Shown here piece after piece: positions 42,901 through 49,264 of a stretch of DNA of 64,000 nt; position 1 is the first letter of the stretch, and every line of letters starts with the position of its first letter. The notes below the pieces were generated by a model that had not been told where the DNA came from, did not search any database, and was given only the letters and a program-made list of their open reading frames with translations. This DNA comes from RUG572 sp964386385. Its GTDB lineage: Bacteria; Verrucomicrobiota; Kiritimatiellia; RFP12; UBA1067. Location: the NCBI GenBank assembly GCA_964386385.1, contig CAYLRN010000003.1, positions 62,001 through 126,000 on the forward strand, given 5' to 3'. A program made the position numbers and the translations under genes.

Positions 42901-43821
42901 GACAGGTTCGGCTACCAGGAATCCGACGGCGAGTACCGCGACGTTCCGCTGCCGGAGGCCTTCGACGCGCTTGTCGTCCGCGCCGTCTGGACGGACGGAT
43001 GGCTGCCGTTCTTCCGCGACCGGCAGGTCTTCTGGGTTGCGGGCGAGAACGAGTACACCCCCGTCGAGGCGAGCGCCTGGCTTGGCGATTCGTTCTACGA
43101 CCCCGTTGCGGACGAATTCGGAATAATCGGGGAAGGCGTGGACGACGTCTGGAAGGCGAAGAAGACTGCTGCGATGCGGATGGAGGTGCGCGAGAACTGC
43201 GGAGTGGATTTCGACTTCTCCGTCAGCACGTACGGCGCCGCCGTCGGGTCGATGCGCAAGCGCGACGTCGAGCGGCTTCCGGAAAAGCGCAGCCGCATGT
43301 ACCAGCAGATGCTGGGCCATCTGTCGCAGAACGCAGCCGCTACATCCGAACTCCACGTAGACTCGAAGTCCTATCCGTTCGTCATTTCCTTTTCGGCTTA
43401 CGCGGACGACTATGCGCAGAAGGCGGGGGACACGCTGACGGTCAGGCTGCCCGCGTTCGCGAAAGACCTCTTCTCGATCGGAGTCGCGCCGCGAAAATCT
43501 CCGCTCGCCCTGCCGGGGACGAGTCCGGAAGAGGAGAAGTATGAAGTCGTCTTTCCCAGGGGATGGACGGAAGTCGAGCATCTGCCGGAATCGTATGTCC
43601 TCATCAACCCCGCGAACGCCGGCGACGTGTGGCTGCGCCACGAAGTGACGTCGCGCGTCGAGGACGGCCGCCTCGTCGTGGCGGTGTCGCGCGCGACGGA
43701 ACGTCCGCGCATGACGATTCTGCCCTCCGACTACTTCGCGTTTCTTGAGGACTGGAACCGCCGCGCCTCGTCGCCGGCCGGCCGGACAATCGTCGTCCGC
43801 AGGTCGCATCCCACGAAATGA
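39922..43821 (+). CDS. Exported protein with two DUF3857/transglutaminase modules
   Basis: A 1299-residue protein starting at GTG, which overlaps the metX-metW stop (GTGA) behind GGGGGAG. A signal peptide (LAAAFLLLSLSAPSPLFA) precedes two copies of DUF3857 plus a transglutaminase-like domain. In the first, Cys366 (YGVCRDKA), His406 (FNHAIA) and Asp424 (LMDPTDE) form a complete triad. In the second, Cys971 (ADCRNLLF) is kept but the His position reads FDALVV, so it is probably inactive. C-terminal beta domains follow (YEVVFPRGWTEVEHLPES). The family is common in Bacteroidetes and PVC bacteria and is thought to act on envelope or diet proteins. Its stop overlaps the next ATG. Confidence 0.8.
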   Translation: MNAVDVCTGRTAKRARTRLAAAFLLLSLSAPSPLFASEDDTLDMPPRFRAVPAEVAAAAESVTAARFPDADAVTLDERLHAFLEADGTEVVWNDEWIKVLTEKGRRAHSAIAVDYNARYGGANVLCVEIVGTNGQVRAVDFTKTLKVATDNSSMGANIVDPMDKTLRCAVPGLAVGEIRHVRTRRHTFKTRMKGAWAEAFALEHFQPIVSTVVTVDYPAELPVVHAVVRNPFEKTCVRAPDEKSANGRTLMKWTVRDVPQAFSEPGMPHLLSCVQSLHLSTVRDWKDVSRWYWSVCERHLARTTPAMTNKVAELVKGRVTPDDRMRAVFKFVSQEIRYMGLTLEGVSPGYEPHDVDVTFANRYGVCRDKAALLVAMLRIAGLEAYPVMIHTKMKKDAQVPSPYFNHAIAAVADASAPCGYRLMDPTDESTRDLLPGYLCDKSFLVAHPAGETLRTSPVVDFRRNMFSVDTSGSFAPDGSLLLETAFAFDGLNDTIVRDILLSRRPSKRRLFFNDVWTSVAGGAEMLSCKIEPENLRDIERPLRARTVVRIPDAILRGRTRDSISLPFTTRHFSAVGAMLDENTALETRRFPLCMPSTAGAVETMRLTMGNATGRAVHLPPKCEIGTNGYSFALDAVCTSGVLTASRRIAVDAMEFDVPTYHALRYLCKDTETADRAEAQFEAPDEEEDAAYNVLRSESYVHFTSPRSWVETNVVEKKILGRNGLKSASELKIRYAPSTRSVELVSATVSNRRGRVTSVTPKEINVMDCGWAASAPRYPASKILVANLPAVQIGSVIRTVVVTTVTNSPTAYTAIACKGGIEPYGLERYEYHVPASMPFKWREDGLRHEGTNGVYRWEWSNPERIPNEPSQPRVDKWLPTFKVSAADWRTQHGALVDALARARRLGSAGARRKGAELATACATPQERITAIRKFMSTHIRMAGPDVFELPFDSAFTPPDKSMSDAYASRADCRNLLFSLLEGAGFDCSFVLSTSDRFGYQESDGEYRDVPLPEAFDALVVRAVWTDGWLPFFRDRQVFWVAGENEYTPVEASAWLGDSFYDPVADEFGIIGEGVDDVWKAKKTAAMRMEVRENCGVDFDFSVSTYGAAVGSMRKRDVERLPEKRSRMYQQMLGHLSQNAAATSELHVDSKSYPFVISFSAYADDYAQKAGDTLTVRLPAFAKDLFSIGVAPRKSPLALPGTSPEEEKYEVVFPRGWTEVEHLPESYVLINPANAGDVWLRHEVTSRVEDGRLVVAVSRATERPRMTILPSDYFAFLEDWNRRASSPAGRTIVVRRSHPTK

Positions 43822-46244
43822 CCGTCGCCATGCAGTTCGTCCGCAGATTCCTCTTCGCGCTTTTCCTGTCCGCATTCGGCTGCCGTCTTGCCGCGGCGAC
43901 GGACGTCACATTCCTGATGTGCTATCGTCCTGACCATCCGGAAGACCCGCCGACGAAGCAGATTCTCAAGTTCACCGCTGCGCGCCCGGAGATACGTCCG
44001 CTCCAGTGGGGCGGACTGACACTGCCGGGCGCGGGCGGACGCGCCACGTTCATGCTCGCGCTCGCCGGCAACACGGCGCCGGACGTCTACAAGGCGTGGT
44101 TCCACATTCTCCGCCACGACATAGACGAGGGATTCTGCCATCCGCTGAACGAATGGCTGGGAGAGGACGCGGACGGCGACGGCGCGCTTTCCGACGCCGA
44201 GGCGAAGTGGCCGGGCTGGAAGGGCGTTCCGCAGCTCTGGCGCGACGTCGCGACGAAGGACGGGAAGGTCTACGCCGTCCCCACGCCCGGCTTCGCCTAC
44301 TACGGCATCCTCTACCGCAAGGACCTCGTTGCGGCGGCGGGCCTTGACCCGGAGAATCCGCCGCGCACGTGGGAGGAGTTCGCCGCCTGGTGCGAAAGGC
44401 TGACGTTCCCCGACAAGACGATTCCCGGCGCGACCGTGCAGCGCGGACAGCGCGCGTTCGGAATCGAGAACCGTCCGTGGGGCTTCCTCCCGTGGGTCGG
44501 CGCGGCGGGTGGCGACGTCGTGCGGAAGAACGCCGCCGGCGCATGGGAGGCCTGCTTCGACAGCCCCGAATGCCTGCGCGCGGCGGCGTTTCTCAAGGAC
44601 CTCATCGGACGCGGCGTCGTGCGCGCGCTGCCGCAGCTCTCGATGTCGAACGAAGTGGCTGACATGTTCGTGCAGGGCGAGATAGCGAGCGTCTTCGGCG
44701 GCGAGGACCTGGTTGTCTACCTGACGGAGAGCCTGAACTTCCCCGCCGAGCAGATCGGGCTTATGCCGTTTCCGGCGGCGGACGGGACATGCCGCCCCGT
44801 ACTTCAGGCGCACAAGCACTTCTACGCGATGACGGAGGGTGTGGCGCGGCGTCCGAAGGCGGAGCGCGACGCCGTGTGGGCGTGCGTAAACGAACTCGCC
44901 TCGCAGGAGGTCTACGACGAGACCGTGCGCAAGAACGTGGCGGAGGGGCGCGCCCGGTGGTGCCTTCCGTCCGACCTGGAGCGGCTCGGATTCAAGGAGC
45001 ATCTTGCGGAAGTCCCGCCCGGCGTCAGGCGGATGTACGACGACCTGGCGGCGGGGCGCATCCGCACGGTCACGGAGCCGCACGTCGGATTCTGGCAGGC
45101 GGCGAGCGATCTGGTGAGCCGGCGTTTCCTCGGCATTCTGCTGAGCGACGCGGGGCGCGGCTTCGACTGCGCAGCGGCTCTGAAGTCGATCACGGAGGAC
45201 GCGAACCGGGGGCTGATGTTCGACGCCGACAGGCGGCGCATCGAGGAGCGACGGCCTCTGGCGCGGGTGATTCTCGGCATCGCGCTGACATGCGCGCTCG
45301 TCTGCGGGACGCTGTTCTGGAAAAGGCGGGCGAAGCCGATGGCGGCGTCCGCGTCCGGCGAAACGGCCCCGTTTCGTCTTGCTCCGTGGCTCTTTCTGCT
45401 GCCCGCCGTCCTTTCCATTGCGCTCTGGAGCTACTGGCCGCTCATACGGGGCGCGGTGATGGCGTTCCAGGACTACCGCATCGTCGGCGGCGCGTCGTGG
45501 GAGGGGCTGGACAACTTCATTCGCGTGGCGTCCGACCCCGGCTTCTGGAAGGCCTGGATGCGGACGCTTGAGTACGTCGGCATCACGCTTGCGCTGGGCT
45601 TCGTCACGCCCGTCGTCCTTGCGCTTCTTTTGAGTGAAATCCCGCGGGGAAAGGTCTTCTTCCGGACAGTCTACTTCCTTCCGCACCTGACGAGCGCACT
45701 CGTCGTCACGCTCCTCTGGAAACTTATGTTCGATCCGACTGAAAACGGAATGCTCAACCAGGCGCTTGCGGTTTTCGGCGTTGCGCGTCACGCCTGGCTG
45801 CAGGACCCCGCCTGGGCGATGACGTGCTGCATTCTGCCGGGCGTCTGGGCTGGCGCGGGAATGGCCTCGCTCATCTACATTGCCGCGCTGGGGAGTCTCC
45901 CGCCCGACTACTACGAGGCCGCCGCCATCGACGGCGCGGGCATATGGGCGCGCTTCCGGCATATAACGCTGCCGCAGTTGATGCCGCTCATGGTCATCAA
46001 CTTCGTCGGCGCGTTCATCGCGGCGTTCCAGGGCATGGGGTCTATCTTCCTCCTCACGTTTGGCGGGCCGGGGGACGCCACGAACGTCCTCTCGCTGACA
46101 ATCTGGAAGGAGGCGTACAACAACCTCCGGTTCTCCACGGCCACGACCATGGCCTGGTTTCTCGGCGTCGCGCTGATTGGCTTCACCTATCTGCAGATCC
46201 GCTTCCTCCGCCGCGTCGAATTCCGGCAGGCTGCCGCGAACTGA
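43818..46244 (+). CDS. ABC sugar transporter: solute-binding protein fused to MalF-type permease
   Basis: An 808-residue protein. A signal segment is followed by a family 1 solute-binding domain (to about residue 470: KAWFHILRHDI, VYAVPTPGFAYYGILYRKDL, GLDPENPPRTWEEFAAWCERL). It contains a perfect EF-hand-type calcium loop, DADGDGALSDAE at 117-128. After a helix at about 482-500 comes a MalF/UgpA-type permease (PWLFLLPAVLSIALWSYWPLI, YFLPHLTSALVVTLLWKLMF). Its EAA loop is EAAAIDGAGIWARFRHITLP near residue 700, the site that contacts the ATPase. This fusion would tether the binding protein to the channel. No second permease or ATPase is nearby, so partners must be encoded elsewhere. ATGA overlap links it to the upstream gene. 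Confidence 0.88.
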   Translation: MTVAMQFVRRFLFALFLSAFGCRLAAATDVTFLMCYRPDHPEDPPTKQILKFTAARPEIRPLQWGGLTLPGAGGRATFMLALAGNTAPDVYKAWFHILRHDIDEGFCHPLNEWLGEDADGDGALSDAEAKWPGWKGVPQLWRDVATKDGKVYAVPTPGFAYYGILYRKDLVAAAGLDPENPPRTWEEFAAWCERLTFPDKTIPGATVQRGQRAFGIENRPWGFLPWVGAAGGDVVRKNAAGAWEACFDSPECLRAAAFLKDLIGRGVVRALPQLSMSNEVADMFVQGEIASVFGGEDLVVYLTESLNFPAEQIGLMPFPAADGTCRPVLQAHKHFYAMTEGVARRPKAERDAVWACVNELASQEVYDETVRKNVAEGRARWCLPSDLERLGFKEHLAEVPPGVRRMYDDLAAGRIRTVTEPHVGFWQAASDLVSRRFLGILLSDAGRGFDCAAALKSITEDANRGLMFDADRRRIEERRPLARVILGIALTCALVCGTLFWKRRAKPMAASASGETAPFRLAPWLFLLPAVLSIALWSYWPLIRGAVMAFQDYRIVGGASWEGLDNFIRVASDPGFWKAWMRTLEYVGITLALGFVTPVVLALLLSEIPRGKVFFRTVYFLPHLTSALVVTLLWKLMFDPTENGMLNQALAVFGVARHAWLQDPAWAMTCCILPGVWAGAGMASLIYIAALGSLPPDYYEAAAIDGAGIWARFRHITLPQLMPLMVINFVGAFIAAFQGMGSIFLLTFGGPGDATNVLSLTIWKEAYNNLRFSTATTMAWFLGVALIGFTYLQIRFLRRVEFRQAAAN

Positions 46245-46355
46245 AAGATTAAGTGATTAAGTGGTTAAGTTGGTAGGGCGCGACGTCCCGCCGCGAACTG
46301 AGAGATTAAGAGATTAAGTGGTTAAACTGCTAGTGCGCGACGTCCCGTCGCGCCG
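46235..46355. repeat. 57-base tandem duplication starting in the last codons of the permease gene
   Basis: GCCGCGAACTGARAGATTAAG occurs with the same downstream octamers and a GCGCGACGTCCCGYCGCG palindrome twice, GAACTGA at 46238 and 46295. The first copy contains the permease stop codon. Confidence 0.7.
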
Positions 46356-46860
46356 CAGATGGAAATGCCTTTCGCGGCGGTCTCCATGGGAGGGACGCGC
46401 TCCTGCGCGTCCGCCGTTGAAACGTCCGCTGCCTGTCTCGGTCGCGCAGGAGCGCGCCCCTCCCGATTCAGCATCCTCGTTTTCCGTGCTGATTCCGTTC
46501 CCATTGTCCTTGACTGGCACATTGAGTAATTCCAGTTCCATGCGACATATTGTGTAAAGGCATAGGCGATTGATTACATATGTCGTAATGCCATTCCATC
46601 CGGCCATGACAGATTTCGTCTGCGGTACAATCTTCGCCCACCGCGCCGCAGCCACTTTCGTCCGCGCCATAATCACGCAAGACGCGGAAGGCGGACGACG
46701 AAGCCCACATCATGAGATTACGGCGCGGACGAAAGCCGTTTGCGGGATGTTTTCCTTTCTCAACGCTTTGATTTCGTCTGCGGTACAATCTTCGCCCACC
46801 GCGCCGCAGTCACTTTCGTCCGCGCCGTAATCTCACGAGTGGAGGATTCGCATTTCCGCC
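46356..46860. repeat. Repeat cluster: paired REP-like units and dispersed elements
   Basis: Two facing REP-like units lie at about 46388-46475, arranged as at 5346-5425. Further on, a block of about 63 bases (TTTCGTCTGCGGTACAATC through CTTTCGTCCGCGCC) is present at 46613-46676 and again at 46771-46834. A forward dispersed element (TGAGATTACGGCGCGGACG) lies at 46713-46735. No gene is seen. Confidence 0.75.
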
Positions 46861-46906
46861 CATTCAACCGCCCACGGACTTAAAAAAGTCCGTGGGCGGT
46901 TGAATG
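46861..46906. repeat. Perfect 21-base-pair hairpin
   Basis: Arms at 46861-46881 and 46886-46906 (ATTCAACCGCCCACGGAC... and its complement) are perfectly paired around AAAA. No T-run follows on either strand. It does not match the other repeat families in the window. Confidence 0.8.
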
Positions 46907-46930
46907 CCGCCTCATCCTTGCGTAGTCCAC

Positions 46931-47060
46931 TTGAAACTTCAAAAAAAAAATGCTGCCATTTGATTGTCTGTCAGCTTAATTGCCGCCGATTTCCAAGGAT
47001 CATTTCACATAGCCGGCCTATGTGGGGCTTGAAACCCCGACCATGCAACCCCTGTGACTC
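46931..47060 (+). other. Orphan A-tract promoter-like sequence followed by a structured non-coding segment
   Basis: TTGAAACTTC, ten A (46941-46950) and TGC resemble the A-tract promoters but have no good -10 box and no downstream gene. Within 130 bases there are hairpins CACATAG-CCGGC-CTATGTG (47006-47024) and GGGG-CTTGAAA-CCCC (47024-47038). It may be a small RNA or a relic. Confidence 0.35.
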
Positions 47061-47434
47061 GCTTTCGTCCGCATCGTAATCCTACGAGACGCGAAAGGCG
47101 GACGACGAAGCCTCATCATGAGATTACGGAGCGGACGAAAGCACGGCGTGGAAAAACCTCCGTTTGCTCATAAATGATTTCGTCCGCTCCGTAATCTCAT
47201 AAGGCGGGAAATGGTTGGGAGGGATGCACTCCTGCGCTTCCGCTGCGGCATTGGGCTTGTCTACTGCGAAGAGCGCGATTCGAGTGTTTTTCGGGAGGGC
47301 GCGTGTCCTCACGCGCCGCCGTCGACTAAACGGCGGGGCGGGACGCCCCGCCCTACCGGACTTGGCCGTTCGGTTGTCTTTTCAGTCGAACGACGGACGA
47401 GGACGTCCGGCCTCCCATGAAGCCGTCCGCCCAC
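47061..47434. repeat. Dispersed elements and REP-like units upstream of the octamer array
   Basis: Dispersed 23-base elements lie at about 47065 (minus), 47119-47141 (plus) and 47178-47199 (minus). REP-like or palindromic units follow at about 47216 (GGGAGGGATGCACTCC), 47296 (GGGAGGGCGCGTGTCC) and 47332-47359 (GGCGGGACGCCCCGCC). No gene is seen. Confidence 0.7.
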
Positions 47435-47643
47435 TTAACCGCTTAACCGCTTAACCGCTTAACCGCTTAACCGCTTAACCGCTTAACCNNNNNNNNNNNN
47501 NNNNNNNNNNNNNNNNNNNNNNNNNNNNNNNNNNNNNNNNNNNNNNNNNNNNNNNNNNNNNNNNNNNNNNNNNNNNNNNNNNNNNNNNCTTAACCGCTTA
47601 ACCGCTTAACCGCTTAACCGCTTAACCGCTTAACCGCTTAACC
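47435..47643. repeat. Telomere-like CTTAACCG octamer array interrupted by an assembly gap
   Basis: The octamer CTTAACCG repeats nearly perfectly on both sides of the N run: about 6.75 units before (47435-47488) and 6.9 after (47589-47643). The real length is unknown. The array ends 76 bases before the gdhA ATG. Confidence 0.95.
47489..47588. other. Assembly gap of 100 N inside the octamer array
   Basis: Placeholder-length N run; the array evidently could not be assembled through. Confidence 0.97.
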
Positions 47644-47719
47644 ACCCGCTGGCATGGTTCTTGCTTGTCAAGTGGCAGTCTTTTACCGGCATTGTGTCCA
47701 AACTGAAAAAGGAACGAAG

Positions 47720-49093
47720 ATGAGCAAATACGTTGAGCGCGTGATGGCGGAGACGAAGGCCCGCAGCGCGAATGAACCGGAATTCCTCCAGGCCGTCGAA
47801 GAGGTGCTTTCGACGCTCGATCCCGTCCTCGAGGCGAATCCCGTCTACGAGGAGAACGCGATCCTCGAACGCATGGTCGAACCGGAGCGCGTGATCATGT
47901 TCCGCGTGCCGTGGGTGGACGACACTGGCAAGGTGCGCGTAAACCGCGGCTACCGCATCCAGATGAACAGCGCGATCGGCCCGTACAAGGGCGGTCTCCG
48001 CTTCGACCCCACGGTCAACCTCGGCGTCCTCAAGTTCCTCGCCTTCGAGCAGGTCTTCAAGAACTCTCTCACCACGCTTCCGATGGGCGGCGGCAAGGGC
48101 GGATCGGACTTCAATCCGAAGGCCAGCCCGGCCGACCCCTCGAAGCGCTGCAGCGACGCGGAGGTGATGCGCTTCTGCCAGAGCTTCATGACGGAGCTTT
48201 ACCGCCACATCGGGCCGGACACCGACGTCCCTGCCGGCGACATGAACGTGGGCGGCCGCGAGATTGGCTACCTCTTCGGACAGTACAGGCGCATCGTCAA
48301 CGAGTGGACGGGCGTTCTCACGGGCAAAGGCCGCTCCTTTGGCGGCTCGCTGATCCGCCCGGAGGCGACGGGCTACGGCGACATCTACTTCGCCGAGAAC
48401 ATGCTCGCCATGCGCAAGCAGACGTTCGAGGGCAAGAAGTGCGTCATCTCCGGCTCCGGCAACGTCGCCTCCTTCGCCGCGCAGAAGCTTCTGCAGCTCG
48501 GCGCGAAGGTCCTCACGCTCTCCGACCGTTCAGGCGCGATCTACGTCAAGGACGGCATCACGGAGGAGATGCTCAAGGAGATCATGGCGCTCAAGAGCGT
48601 CAAGCGCGGCGAGCTCTCCGAATTCGCCAAGGAGACGAAGGGCGTCGAGTTCTTCGCCGGCGTGAACAGCTGGCAGCTCGCCGACCAGATCGACGCGGCG
48701 TTCCCCTGCGCCCGCCAGAACGAGCTCAACGGCGCGGACGCGGACTACCTCCTCAAGCACGGCTGCCAGCTCGTCGGCGAAGGCGCGAACATGCCGTCCA
48801 CGCCTGACGCCATCGAGAAGTTCCTCGCCGCGAAGATCATGTTCTCGCCCGGCAAGGCGTCCAACGCCGGCGGCGTCGCCACGTCCGGCCTTGAAATGTC
48901 GCAGAACTCCGAGCGCCTCTCCTGGAGCGCCGAGGAGGTCGACGGCAAGCTCAAGGGCATCATGAAGGCCATCCACGACAACGCCTGGGAGCAGGCCGCG
49001 AAGTACGGCCACGAGGGCAACTACGTGATGGGCGCGAACATCGCGGGCTTCGTCAAGGTCGCCGACGCCATGGTCGCCCAGGGCGTCTGCTGA
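47720..49093 (+). CDS. gdhA: NADP-type glutamate dehydrogenase
   Basis: A 457-residue cytoplasmic enzyme that makes glutamate from 2-oxoglutarate and ammonium. It contains GPYKGGLRF (Lys90), LTTLPMGGGKGGSDF (catalytic Lys126), AGDMNVGGREIGYLFGQY, the dinucleotide-binding VISGSGNVA and EGANMPSTPDA. Length and motifs match the hexameric GdhA of enteric bacteria and Bacteroidetes. AAAGGAACG lies before the ATG. The immediate upstream region is the octamer array, so any promoter has to lie in the 76 bases between or inside the repeat. It is a single-gene unit followed by a good hairpin. Confidence 0.96.
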   Translation: MSKYVERVMAETKARSANEPEFLQAVEEVLSTLDPVLEANPVYEENAILERMVEPERVIMFRVPWVDDTGKVRVNRGYRIQMNSAIGPYKGGLRFDPTVNLGVLKFLAFEQVFKNSLTTLPMGGGKGGSDFNPKASPADPSKRCSDAEVMRFCQSFMTELYRHIGPDTDVPAGDMNVGGREIGYLFGQYRRIVNEWTGVLTGKGRSFGGSLIRPEATGYGDIYFAENMLAMRKQTFEGKKCVISGSGNVASFAAQKLLQLGAKVLTLSDRSGAIYVKDGITEEMLKEIMALKSVKRGELSEFAKETKGVEFFAGVNSWQLADQIDAAFPCARQNELNGADADYLLKHGCQLVGEGANMPSTPDAIEKFLAAKIMFSPGKASNAGGVATSGLEMSQNSERLSWSAEEVDGKLKGIMKAIHDNAWEQAAKYGHEGNYVMGANIAGFVKVADAMVAQGVC

Positions 49094-49135
49094 CGCTATT
49101 CGCGGTAAATGAAACCGCCCATGCGGCGGAGCCTA

Positions 49136-49167
49136 GAAGGCGTCCGGGATTCAGCCCGGACGCCTTC
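49136..49167 (+). terminator. Terminator hairpin after gdhA
   Basis: GAAGGCGTCCGGG and CCCGGACGCCTTC form a 13-base-pair stem around ATTCAG, followed by TTCC. The T-run is weak. Confidence 0.75.
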
Positions 49168-49249
49168 TTCCGCATTGCTTCTGCGAAATGCTGGTGAAAA
49201 CGCCGGATGAAAATACTGACATGGCCGTCGTGCGTGGATTTCAATGAAA

Positions 49250-49258
49250 TGGTATAAT
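49250..49258 (+). promoter_or_regulatory. Extended -10 box six bases before the beta-helix gene
   Basis: TGGTATAAT, with TATAAT at 49253-49258. The ATG at 49265 follows after six bases, which predicts a leaderless transcript. No ribosome site can fit. Confidence 0.65.
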
Positions 49259-49264
49259 GTCAGC

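Noticed and set aside
46314..46830. Small frames in the 46.3-46.8 kb region as genes
   Set aside because: They read through REP-like and dispersed elements, and none has a ribosome site or recognisable protein features.
47435..47643. True chromosome-end telomere
   Set aside because: Coding sequence continues on both sides in the scaffold and related single octamers occur elsewhere, so an internal array is more likely.
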